DNA of 64,000 nt from assembly GCF_001545075.1 (NCBI RefSeq), contig NZ_FCOB02000026.1, positions 59,278 to 123,277 on the forward strand. Reading direction: 5' to 3'. Positions within the stretch are counted from its first letter, which is position 1; every line of letters begins with the position of its first letter. This DNA comes from Caballeronia ptereochthonis (GTDB lineage Bacteria > Pseudomonadota > Gammaproteobacteria > Burkholderiales > Burkholderiaceae). The position numbers and the translations under genes are program-made. The notes under the pieces were generated by a model that saw only the letters and a program-made list of their open reading frames with translations, searched no databases and was not told where the DNA came from. Shown here piece by piece: positions 49,726-57,164 of the stretch.

Positions 49726-50877
49726 ATGGGCGCGACGACAACAACAGGCAGCGGCGCATTGCCCGCGCTCACGAGCATACGTTTCATCGCCGCGATGACC
49801 GTCGTGCTCTCGCATTTCGCGGAGCTGGGCCTTCTGCCGATGCGCCGCGCGTTCTTCGATTTCGTCGACGGCGGCCGTCCCGCCGTCTCGCTCTTCTTCG
49901 TGCTCTCGGGCTTCATCCTGACCTACACCTATCGCGAGCCGCTTGCGACGGGCGGGCCGCGCGCGTTCTATGTGGCGCGCTTTGCGCGCATCTATCCGGT
50001 GGTGCTGTTCGGGCTCGCGCTCGTCGCGCCGGTGACCGCCTGGCTGCTCCATACCGGCGATGCCGCACGTCTCCTCGAATGGTTTGCGCTAAAGAACGCC
50101 GTGCAACTCTCGCTCATGTTGAGCCTGCCGTGTCAGCTGCTGCTGCTCAACGCGTGGTTTCCATTCGCTTCGATCAATCAGCCGTGGAACGGGCCATCCG
50201 ACAGCGTATCGTGTGAAGCGTTCTTCTACGCGCTCTTCCCGTGGCTGTTGCGCAGGCTGGACGGGCAGGGCGCGCGGCGGGTCGTGCTCGCTTGCGCGGC
50301 GGTATGGATTGCGCAGGGCGTGGGCATCGTGCTGATTCAATCGACCTTGCCTGCGTCGCGCAGCGGCTTTCTCGTCGTGGGACTGCCGCTGCTGCGCATG
50401 GCGGAGTTCGTGCTCGGCATCGGCGCGGCGCTCGTCTTCATGTCGATGCGCGCGCGGCGCGCCGGTCGGCACGCGCTCGGCCTGACCTTCGTTTGCGTGG
50501 CGCTCGCGGCGATCGTCGTGCTGGCGGCGTGGCGTCCGTTCGCGCCCGTGTTCTTCGTCGAGGCGCCTTTCTTCGCGTTGCTGATCCTCGGGCTCGCGCT
50601 GCTGGAGCGGCCGGTGACCGGATGGTTGAACAGCCGCGCACTCGTGAAGCTGGGCGAGGCCAGCTATTCGCTGTATCTGATTCACGTGCCGCTCGCCTAT
50701 ATCGCGCTGCTCGCGGGCTTCGATCGCACGAATGGCTGGATGGTGCTGGCGTTCGCGGTATGGGCGAGCGTCGCGGTGTTCCGGTTCTACGAGGAGCCGA
50801 TGCGCCGCGCGATCCGCGCGCGTCTCAACGGCGCGAGCGTGCCGTCGTTCACGCCGCTGCAGCAGGCGCGCGACTGA
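49726..50877 (+). CDS. acyltransferase 3 family (OafA-like) membrane protein
   Basis: 383-residue integral membrane protein with about 10 helices. The acyltransferase-3 motif R-x10-H is present as R19-H30 (SIRFIAAMTVVLSH), followed by FFVLSGFILTYTY and a C-terminal GEASYSLYLIHVPLAYIAL. These enzymes acetylate or succinylate O-antigen, exopolysaccharide or other envelope glycans. The ATG at 49726 follows CGGGGACAGCC; the frame begins at a TTG (49702). There is no glycan-synthesis cluster next to it, so the acceptor is unknown. It converges on the sensor kinase gene (5-bp gap). Confidence 0.87.
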   Translation: MGATTTTGSGALPALTSIRFIAAMTVVLSHFAELGLLPMRRAFFDFVDGGRPAVSLFFVLSGFILTYTYREPLATGGPRAFYVARFARIYPVVLFGLALVAPVTAWLLHTGDAARLLEWFALKNAVQLSLMLSLPCQLLLLNAWFPFASINQPWNGPSDSVSCEAFFYALFPWLLRRLDGQGARRVVLACAAVWIAQGVGIVLIQSTLPASRSGFLVVGLPLLRMAEFVLGIGAALVFMSMRARRAGRHALGLTFVCVALAAIVVLAAWRPFAPVFFVEAPFFALLILGLALLERPVTGWLNSRALVKLGEASYSLYLIHVPLAYIALLAGFDRTNGWMVLAFAVWASVAVFRFYEEPMRRAIRARLNGASVPSFTPLQQARD

Positions 50878-50882
50878 AAAGG

Positions 50883-52238
50883 CTAGCGCGTTGATGCGCC
50901 CGCGAGCGGCAAGACGATGCACGATTCGGCGCCGCCGCCATCGCGTGCGCGCAGCTCGAGCGTGCCGCCATGCAGCTTCGCGATGCGTTCCACGATCGCG
51001 AGCCCGAGACCCGTTCCCTTCGGTTGCCCTCCGCCGCCGCCGCGCTTGAACGGCTGCTTGAGCGCTTCGGGATCCTGTCCGCCGAGCCCCTTGCCGCGAT
51101 CCGCGATCACGACGTGCGCGCGCTTCGTCCGCTCGTCGGTCCATGTGCGCACTTCAAGCCCGACGACGCCGTAAAGCACCGCGTTCTGCATCAGGTTCAT
51201 GAGCATGCGCATCATGCTGATCGGGCGGAACGCGAAGGGCTCGATGTGACCGAGATCGAGCGAGAATTCGTGTCCCAGCCCGGCGAAATCCGCCGCGAGA
51301 TTCGCGATCAGCGCGTTGAGATCGCCGACGACGGGCGTCTCCTTCGCGCCGCTGCCCGCGTAGTCCATGAACTGCTGAAGAATCGTGTCGATGGTGTCGA
51401 GATAGCCTTCCGCCGATGCCGCGAACGCGGCGTCCGTCGACGGCACGGACGACATCGCCATCGCGAGGCGCAGCTTGGTCATCGGCGTGCGGATGTCGTG
51501 CGAGATGCCCGCGAGCATCAGCGCGCGCGTCGCTTCCGCTTCCTTCAGCGCGGCCGTCATGCGGTTGAAGGCGCCGCTGACCTGGGCGATTTCGGTCGGG
51601 CCGTCGGTCGGCAGGACGCCGGGTTCGCCGCCCGCGGAAACGAGGCGCGCGGCATCGGCGAGATGCGCGAGCGGACGGTTCAGGTGGCGCTGGATCACAT
51701 AGGCGGTCGCGATCGCGAGCGCGCCGAGTCCGAGCGAGAGCAGCAGCGCGGTGGTGAGGCCGTCGTCGTGAGCGGCTTCGGGCACCGGCAACGCGATCCA
51801 GCGCGGCTCGTTCGATAAATGCGCGCGGATCCACAAGCGCTGCTGGCCGTCGGCGCTCGTATCGGCGCTTTGCCAGCGCACGAGCATCCCCGCGGGCAGA
51901 TGACGCCGCAGGCTCTCGATGAAGGTCCGGCGCTGGTACGTCTGATAGAAACGCAGCCGCGATTCCGGCGCGGATGGGGCCGCGCCGGCGGGCAATTCGG
52001 CGCGCACGTCGAGATGCGCCGCGGCGGTGTTCGCGGAGTCGGGAGGCGCGGCGCGCAGGAGCGTGTCGAGCGTGACGATGTAGCTCGCGAAGGTGGCGGC
52101 CGCCCGCTCGATGCGCGGCGTCTGGATGAAATGCAGCAGCACGGCTATCGCGCAGACCTGGCTCACCGCGACGAGCGCCACGAGCAGCAGGATGTTGCGC
52201 GCGAAGAGCGAGCGCGGCGCGAGGCTCACGACGTTCAC
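50883..52238 (-). CDS. two-component sensor histidine kinase, EnvZ-like
   Basis: 451-residue sensor with a GTG start overlapping the response-regulator stop (GTGA). Membrane helices lie at about 15-38 and 161-181 and flank a periplasmic domain of about 120 residues; HAMP; H-box with H247 in LAGISHDIRTPMTKLR; ATPase motifs N (MLMNLMQNAVLYG), D-x-G-x-G (ADRGKGL) and GTGLGLAIVERI. The domain order matches EnvZ. The signal is unknown; the EF-hand protein encoded first in the operon hints at calcium or a periplasmic cue. Confidence 0.9.
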   Translation of the reverse strand: MNVVSLAPRSLFARNILLLVALVAVSQVCAIAVLLHFIQTPRIERAAATFASYIVTLDTLLRAAPPDSANTAAAHLDVRAELPAGAAPSAPESRLRFYQTYQRRTFIESLRRHLPAGMLVRWQSADTSADGQQRLWIRAHLSNEPRWIALPVPEAAHDDGLTTALLLSLGLGALAIATAYVIQRHLNRPLAHLADAARLVSAGGEPGVLPTDGPTEIAQVSGAFNRMTAALKEAEATRALMLAGISHDIRTPMTKLRLAMAMSSVPSTDAAFAASAEGYLDTIDTILQQFMDYAGSGAKETPVVGDLNALIANLAADFAGLGHEFSLDLGHIEPFAFRPISMMRMLMNLMQNAVLYGVVGLEVRTWTDERTKRAHVVIADRGKGLGGQDPEALKQPFKRGGGGGQPKGTGLGLAIVERIAKLHGGTLELRARDGGGAESCIVLPLAGASTR

Positions 52239-52948
52239 GCCTCGACTTCGGCGAGCAGCATGTAGCCGACGCCCCAGACCGTCTTGATGAAACGCGGCTT
52301 GCCGGGGTCTTCCTCGACGATCTGCCGCAGCCGCAAGACCTGCACGTCGATGCTGCGATCGAGCGCGTCATGGTCGCGGCCGCGCGTGCGCGCGATGAGG
52401 TTGTCGCGGCTCACCGCGCGATTCGGCGACGAACCGAGCGCATTGAGCAGTTGCATCTGCGCGGAGTGGATCTCGAACGGCTCGCCGTTGCGAAAGAGCT
52501 TCTGCTTGCCGAGGTCGAGGCGGAAATCGCCGAAGCGGATGACTTGCTGCGTGTGGGTCGGATCGCCGGCGGCGAGCTTCTGGCGGCGCAGCAGGGCGCG
52601 CACGCGCGCGACGAGCTCCTGCGGCAGGAAGGGCTTGGCGAGGTAATCGTCCGCGCCGGTTTCGAGACCGACGACCTTGTCGACCGGATCGCCCTTTGCG
52701 GTGAGCATGAGGATCGGCAAGGTGTGGCCTTCCGCGCGCAGGCGTTTGCAGACGGAGAGGCCGTCCTCGGGCTCCATCATCCAGTCGAGCACGAGCAGGT
52801 CGTAGGGCTCGCGTTGAAGGTAGCGGTCGAGCCGCTTGCCGTTCTCGACGACCCGGACCTCGAAACCCTGTGAAGTCAGAAAACGCTGCAGCATGTTGCG
52901 CAACTCGGCTTCGTCGTCGAGCACGATGATCTTCGGCAGGGTTTCCAT
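52235..52948 (-). CDS. OmpR-family response regulator
   Basis: 237 residues. The receiver domain has D11-D12 acidic pocket, phospho-acceptor D55 (LLVLDWMMEPEDG), T in MLTAKG and K in AKPF; the winged-helix output domain has the OmpR-type VSRDNLIARTRGRDHDALDRSIDVQVLRLRQIVEEDP and TVWGVGYM end. The RDHDALDRSIDVQVLRLR segment is close to OmpR itself. The ATG at 52948 follows CGGAGCATCC. It lies between the EF-hand gene (11 bp) and the sensor kinase (overlap), in one operon. Confidence 0.92.
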   Translation of the reverse strand: METLPKIIVLDDEAELRNMLQRFLTSQGFEVRVVENGKRLDRYLQREPYDLLVLDWMMEPEDGLSVCKRLRAEGHTLPILMLTAKGDPVDKVVGLETGADDYLAKPFLPQELVARVRALLRRQKLAAGDPTHTQQVIRFGDFRLDLGKQKLFRNGEPFEIHSAQMQLLNALGSSPNRAVSRDNLIARTRGRDHDALDRSIDVQVLRLRQIVEEDPGKPRFIKTVWGVGYMLLAEVEA

Positions 52949-52959
52949 GGATGCTCCGA

Positions 52960-53262
52960 TCAGCGTTGCGCGGCGTGCTCGCGCATGAAGGCTTCGATCT
53001 GCGGCAGGGTGACGTAGCCGTTCTTCTGCGTGTCGATCTCGTCGAAGTGCTTGGCCACCATCGGCATGCCGGTGGAGGCCTGCTCGCGGGTGAGCTTGCC
53101 GTCGTGCGTCGTGTTGGCGCTCGAGAAGCGGGTCTGCAACTGGCCGAGCGCGCGTTCGACGCGCGGGCTCGCGCCCATCGGCTGCGTGGCGGTCTGCGCG
53201 AAGGCGGCGCCCGAGGTGATCCAAGCAACGCATGCGGCGAGGATGGCAACGGTCTTTCGCAT
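52960..53262 (-). CDS. secreted EF-hand-like protein heading the two-component operon
   Basis: 100 residues with a Sec signal peptide (MRKTVAILAACVAWITSGAAFA). Two degenerate EF-hand loops follow: N-T-T-H-D-G-K-L-T (about 51-59) and D-T-Q-K-N-G-Y-V-T (about 77-85). Both lack the full set of acidic ligands (first loop begins with N; neither ends with E at position 12), so calcium affinity may be low. AGGAGAGACTC precedes the ATG. It is first in the operon with the response regulator and sensor, so it may be a periplasmic accessory of the sensor or a regulated product. Confidence 0.8.
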   Translation of the reverse strand: MRKTVAILAACVAWITSGAAFAQTATQPMGASPRVERALGQLQTRFSSANTTHDGKLTREQASTGMPMVAKHFDEIDTQKNGYVTLPQIEAFMREHAAQR

Positions 53263-53521
53263 GAGTCTCTCCTTGATTCCGATGCAAACGAACGTGAGCG
53301 GTGATGCCATTCTATTGAGCCGCGCCCCGAACGCAATCTCAGGGATGCTACGAATCATGTCGTCGTATTTCATCGATGACGCCGGGTGTTTTCGCCGACA
53401 TCCGGCGACACAAGTTATGCCTCACGCTTTCCGCGGCGCTTCGCTATCGTTCTCATCGCCGGCACACGCCATCCGTTCACGTTGCCGATTTCACCGCCTT
53501 ACGATGCATGAGGACATCACC

Positions 53522-53881
53522 ATGAACTTTCGTTTGCTCAGCGTTTCCGCCGTTGCCGCCATCAGCCTGACTTGCGCGAAGACCGCAGTGGCTGGAACGA
53601 GCGTGCAGGTTTCCTACGTCGCGCCCGCCGTCGTCTATGCGCCGCCGCCGCGTCCCGTGTACTACTACGCGCCGCCGCCCAGGCCGCCGTATTACTACGT
53701 GCCCGCGCGAACCGTGGTCGTGGCGCCGGTGGTTGCGCCCGTGACGGTCACCGCTCCGCCGCCGCCGAGGCCGCCGGTCGTCGTGGTGTCGGCGCCGGTG
53801 CCCGCGTATGCGGTCGCGCCCGCCGTCAGAGTCATGTATGCGCAACCGGTGCTCGCCGCGCCCGTCGTCGTGATGCACTGA
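53522..53881 (+). CDS. secreted proline/tyrosine/valine-rich protein
   Basis: 119 residues with a signal peptide (MNFRLLSVSAVAAISLTCAKTAVAG). The mature part is low-complexity: YAPPPRPVYYYAPPPRPPYYYVPAR repeats, then VVVAPVV and APPPPRPPVVVVSAPV stretches. PPPRP-YYY repeats are frequent in short Burkholderia envelope proteins of unknown role; it may be cell-wall or surface associated. A GAGGACATCACC box precedes the ATG. It is divergent from the EF-hand/two-component operon and could be its target. No enzymatic motif. Confidence 0.7.
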   Translation: MNFRLLSVSAVAAISLTCAKTAVAGTSVQVSYVAPAVVYAPPPRPVYYYAPPPRPPYYYVPARTVVVAPVVAPVTVTAPPPPRPPVVVVSAPVPAYAVAPAVRVMYAQPVLAAPVVVMH

Positions 53882-54094
53882 ATCCTGCCGCTGCGGCGCG
53901 CGCCGATACCGGTGCCAAGAGCATAGTGCTTCTCGACAGCGTTGAATGCGTAATGCAATACGCAAAATTCAATGGGCCTTGGGGCGGGTTGCCGGCTCCT
54001 ATACTGAATGAACCGCATCGGCGGAGTGCGCCGGTGCGGCGGCGACCCCGGCGCCGCGCGCCGGGTCATGGCGTTCCACAAGGAGGATCGAGCC

Positions 54095-54376
54095 ATGCTA
54101 TTCATCGTCAACTGGACGGCGCAGCCCGACGTCGAAAGACAGGCGGCCGAGCGATTCCTGCAAACCCGCGGCGCGCCCCCCGACGGCATCCATCTGTTGG
54201 GGCGATGGCATGCCATCGGCTCGATCTGGGGCATCGCCGTATGCGAATGCGACGAGATCGATCCGCTCGCGCGCTGGGCGCATGAATGGGCCGACTTGTT
54301 CATGTTCGATATCAAGCCCGCGATCACCGACGAGCAAGTCGGCAGGATGCTCGCCGAATACGCGCCGAACCAGTAG
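54095..54376 (+). CDS. DUF3303-like protein (93 aa)
   Basis: 93-residue cytosolic protein with an AGGAGG ribosome-binding site 8 bases before the ATG. MLFIVNWTAQPDVERQAAERFLQT and HAIGSIWGIAVCECDEIDPLARWAHEWADLFMFDIKPAITDEQVGRML match the small ferredoxin-like-fold DUF3303 family, which has no known activity. It stands alone between the Pro-rich gene and the BKACE gene. Confidence 0.7.
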   Translation: MLFIVNWTAQPDVERQAAERFLQTRGAPPDGIHLLGRWHAIGSIWGIAVCECDEIDPLARWAHEWADLFMFDIKPAITDEQVGRMLAEYAPNQ

Positions 54377-54486
54377 ATGAGACGCCTGCACGATTCGTCA
54401 TACGAACGACGGGCGGCCGGACGGATCAGCCGGCGGAAAGTTAGGGTTTGTGGGGCTTGCAGCCGAACGGACTATGCCTCAATATC

Positions 54487-54505
54487 ACTAAACGTACTAG
54501 TTAGT
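54487..54505. promoter_or_regulatory. operator-like dyad before the BKACE gene
   Basis: ACTAA (54487-54491) and TTAGT (54501-54505) around ACGTACTAG in an AT-rich patch about 70 bp before the GTG start at 54573. It may overlap the promoter; the binding protein is unknown. Confidence 0.35.
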
Positions 54506-54572
54506 TAAAATTTCAGAGCGCCGTCCCGTCCCGCATGTTTCTGCCGAGGCCGGCGCCGCAAAGGAGCGAAGC

Positions 54573-55409
54573 GTGACTCAATCGAAGACGAATGAACCCT
54601 GCGTGATCTCGGTCGCCATCACCGGATCGGTGCCGCGCAAGAAGGACAACCCCGCCGTGCCGATCACGATCTCCGAGCAGATCGAGAGCACGCACGAGGC
54701 GTACGAGGCGGGCGCGACGCTCGTGCATCTGCACGTGCGCGACGAGGAAGAACGTTCGAGTTCGGACCGCCATCGCTTCGCCGAATTGCAGGAGGGCATT
54801 CGCAAGCACTGTCCGGACATCATCATCCAGTTCTCGACGGGCGGCCGCGGCCGTTCATTCGAGCAGCGCGGCGCGATGCTCGATCTGAAGCCCGATATGG
54901 CGTCGCTCGCGACGGGCTCGGTCAATTTCCCGACGATCGTCTACGAGAATCCGCCCGATTTCGTGCGCTCGCTCGCGCAGATGATGCTCGATCACGGCGT
55001 GAAGCCCGAGATCGAGATCTTCGACCTGGCGATGCTCTACAGCACGGTCGATCTCGTGAACCAGGGCCTCTTGAAGACGCCCGTGCATGTCCAGTTCGTG
55101 CTCGGCGTGAAGAATGCGCTACCCGCGCGGCGCGAGATCCTCGAGTTCGAAGTCGAGCAGTTGAAGAAGAATCTGCCTGACGCGACGTGGACGGCCGCAG
55201 GCATCGGCCGTCACCAACTCGAAGTGAATCACTGGACGCTCGAACTGGGCGGGCACTGCCGCACGGGGCTCGAAGACAACGTGCGCTGGGACAAGGACAC
55301 GCTCGCGAAGAGCAACGCGCAACTGGTGAGCCGCGTGGCGGCGTTGTGCGCGGAGTACGGTCGTCCCGTGGCGACCGCGAAGGAGGCGCGCAAGCTGCTT
55401 TCGCTGTAA
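54573..55409 (+). CDS. beta-keto acid cleavage enzyme (BKACE, DUF849 family)
   Basis: 278-residue TIM-barrel zinc enzyme. ISVAITGSVPRKKDNPAVPIT at the N-terminus, the metal-binding HLHVRD (His-x-His) and FSTGGRG are BKACE signatures, as are EIEIFDLAMLY and GIGRHQL near the C-terminus. The family cleaves a beta-keto acid with acetyl-CoA to acetoacetate plus a CoA ester (known for 3-keto-5-aminohexanoate and carnitine-derived 3-dehydrocarnitine). The GTG start at 54573 has AAGGAG at ideal spacing. It is followed by a terminator, so it is monocistronic; the substrate is unknown. Confidence 0.88.
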   Translation: MTQSKTNEPCVISVAITGSVPRKKDNPAVPITISEQIESTHEAYEAGATLVHLHVRDEEERSSSDRHRFAELQEGIRKHCPDIIIQFSTGGRGRSFEQRGAMLDLKPDMASLATGSVNFPTIVYENPPDFVRSLAQMMLDHGVKPEIEIFDLAMLYSTVDLVNQGLLKTPVHVQFVLGVKNALPARREILEFEVEQLKKNLPDATWTAAGIGRHQLEVNHWTLELGGHCRTGLEDNVRWDKDTLAKSNAQLVSRVAALCAEYGRPVATAKEARKLLSL

Positions 55410-55431
55410 AGGCTGGTGGTCTGTTCGAATG

Positions 55432-55466
55432 GCGCGTCGCCGGGCAACCGCGGCGCGCCTTTTTTC
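55432..55466 (+). terminator. Rho-independent terminator of the BKACE gene
   Basis: GGCGCG and CGCGCC arms, extended by further imperfect pairs, then six T. It lies 22 bp after the stop. Confidence 0.8.
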
Positions 55467-55598
55467 GTTTGCGCGTTTCCGATGCAGTTGCATGCGGCAT
55501 TTTTGCATTCATAAGACCACCAATGCCGCACTTGTCTTGTCGGCAAAAATCTGCCTTACAATCATTCTCCTCCCTGACAAGCACGTCCCCGCGCGAAC

Positions 55599-56294
55599 AT
55601 GAACGAGCGTAAGGCATCCGGCCTCGCCGACCGGATCTACAGCGACATCCTCAACAGCATCATGGAGGGCGAGTTCAAGGAGGGCGACCGGCTCCTGACG
55701 GAGCACGCGCTCGCCGAACGCTTCGCCACCTCGCGGCCGACCGTGCGCGAGGCGCTCGCGCGCCTGCGCGCCGACGGCATCATCGTGACGCGGCGCGGCT
55801 CGGGCACGATCGTCGGACGCCGTCCCGATCCGGACGTGCGCCGCCGCTTCGCTCCGCTCGAAACGCTGTCTGACATCCGCCGCTGCTACGAATTTCGCGT
55901 GGTCATGGAATCGGGCGCGGCGGAACTCGCGGCCGTCAAGGCGGAGGAAGAAGACGTCCGCGCGATTCAGGACGCCTGGGATCGGCTGGAGCGCATTGTC
56001 GAGGCGCAGCAGGGCATCGGCGCGCAGGACGATTTCGCCTTCCATCTCGCCGTGGCGCGGGCGTCCAGGAACCAGTTTTTCATCACGATGCTGTCGTCCA
56101 TCGAAGAGCAGATCGTGTTCAGCATGAATTTGTCGCGCAATTTGTCGCTCGTGAAGACGCTCGAGCGGCAGCGGCTCGTGCAGCGGGAGCATCTCGCAGT
56201 GCTCGAGGCGATAAGGAGCAGAGACTCCGTGCGCGCCGGGCGGGCGATGAAGGCGCATCTCGAGAACGCGCTCGAACGCATGTTCGGCGATTGA
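55599..56294 (+). CDS. GntR-family regulator, FadR subfamily (FCD domain)
   Basis: 231 residues. The winged helix is at about 8-75 (LADRIYSDILNSIMEGEFKEGDRLLTEHALAERFATSRPTVREALARLRADGIIVTRRGSGTIV) and the helical FCD effector domain at about 88-225 with acidic/His metal-site residues in DDFAFHLAVARASRN and MKAHLENALER. Expected operator TNGT-N3-ACNA: two perfect copies (56313-56325, 56365-56377) follow the gene immediately, upstream of the ABC operon. It probably represses that operon or its own region; the ligand is likely a small organic acid or sugar acid. Confidence 0.87.
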   Translation: MNERKASGLADRIYSDILNSIMEGEFKEGDRLLTEHALAERFATSRPTVREALARLRADGIIVTRRGSGTIVGRRPDPDVRRRFAPLETLSDIRRCYEFRVVMESGAAELAAVKAEEEDVRAIQDAWDRLERIVEAQQGIGAQDDFAFHLAVARASRNQFFITMLSSIEEQIVFSMNLSRNLSLVKTLERQRLVQREHLAVLEAIRSRDSVRAGRAMKAHLENALERMFGD

Positions 56295-56312
56295 GCGCAC
56301 GTTCCGGCGATA

Positions 56313-56325
56313 GTTGTCACACAAC
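56313..56325. promoter_or_regulatory. FadR-subfamily GntR operator, copy 1
   Basis: GTTGT-CAC-ACAAC; perfect arms, fits TNGT-N3-ACNA. It is 18 bp after the gntR stop codon. Confidence 0.6.
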
Positions 56326-56364
56326 CCTGCTTCCCGTGCGCCAGGATTTTCCGCTGGCGACAGA

Positions 56365-56377
56365 GTTGTTTGACAAC
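56365..56377. promoter_or_regulatory. FadR-subfamily GntR operator, copy 2
   Basis: GTTGT-TTG-ACAAC; same arms as copy 1, exactly 52 bp (about five helical turns) further on, so both sites face the same side of the DNA. Confidence 0.6.
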
Positions 56378-56930
56378 ATTGCGGCTGACTACTGCTGGCA
56401 AACATCCCGGCGAAGCGGCGAGGCTTGACGGACATCGATACGTCATCGTGGCTAGGCCTCGTCTCGCGCGAGCCATTTGCCGATGAGTTGCTTGACATGT
56501 CGATGGAGCGCGTGGCCTCCAAAACGTGCCCGTCTCCCCGATAGGCCGGCTTAGGCGCGCATCTCCGCTCGGACCGGCTGGCGTATGGCGGTGGTAGCGC
56601 TCCCAACCTCCGCAAAACAGGGTCACGCAAACGAAGCGCAGCATGCTGCCGCCGGAAAGTCTGCGCGACGCCGCTTCCCGCCATCACTGACATGTCCCGA
56701 TCCTTCCGCACCGAATTCCCCCAATTGGCGACGCGCCGGCTACTCGCTCATCACCCCGCCATGCAGGGAAAACCGCAGGAAAACGGCTGGAAACTCCAGT
56801 TAAAAGCAGGTAAAAAAGGGAGGTAACGCGCGCTCGGGGTATATCCCGAGAACGACTTGCAACGCGCTATCGGCAGAGGAAAACGCGCATTTCGGACGTT
56901 TCGGTAACACACCGACCGGAAGCGATTTGC

Positions 56931-56960
56931 TTGACATCCTATAACCCCGTTAGCTATTTT
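56931..56960 (+). promoter_or_regulatory. sigma-70 promoter of the ABC uptake operon
   Basis: TTGACA (56931-56936, perfect), 18-bp spacer, TATTTT (56955-56960; 4/6). It lies in the most AT-rich part of the gap; the predicted start is near 56967. Confidence 0.55.
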
Positions 56961-57048
56961 TCAGCTTCCAGAAGCAACGAGGACCACGCGGAACGAGACA
57001 CGCGAATATCCGAAGGCGCATGCCGGCGCCGTGAACACCGGCGAAAGA

Positions 57049-57076
57049 GAACGAAGCACAAAGAACGAAGCACAAA
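57049..57076 (+). repeat. tandem 14-bp repeat in the ABC operon leader
   Basis: Two exact head-to-tail copies of GAACGAAGCACAAA. Located in the predicted untranslated leader; it may be a slippage product or a repeated RNA-binding or operator site. Confidence 0.8.
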
Positions 57077-57164
57077 CAGGCCGGCGCTCGAAACAATCGA
57101 CAACATCGACGATGCGACCGGACCTCTTCCCGACCTGTGGTTGCGAGAGAAGTGAGGAGACAAA

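Larger units (their letters stand above)
56295..57164. other. 870-bp regulatory region between gntR and the ABC operon
   Basis: No supported gene; short frames here lack ribosome-binding sites. From left: two GntR-type operators (56313-56325, 56365-56377) with the hairpin CGCCAG-N9-CTGGCG between them, a purine-rich repeat stretch with GCAGGAAAA-type units (56763-56825), the dyad CTCGGG-N6-CCCGAG (56833-56850), a promoter (56931-56960), a tandem 14-bp repeat (57049-57076), and the ribosome-binding site GAGGAGACAAA. The predicted leader is about 200 bases. Confidence 0.6.

Noticed and set aside
56585..56803. 72-codon plus-strand frame in the gap before the ABC operon
   Set aside because: No ribosome-binding site and composition unlike neighbouring genes; the region is better explained as regulatory.
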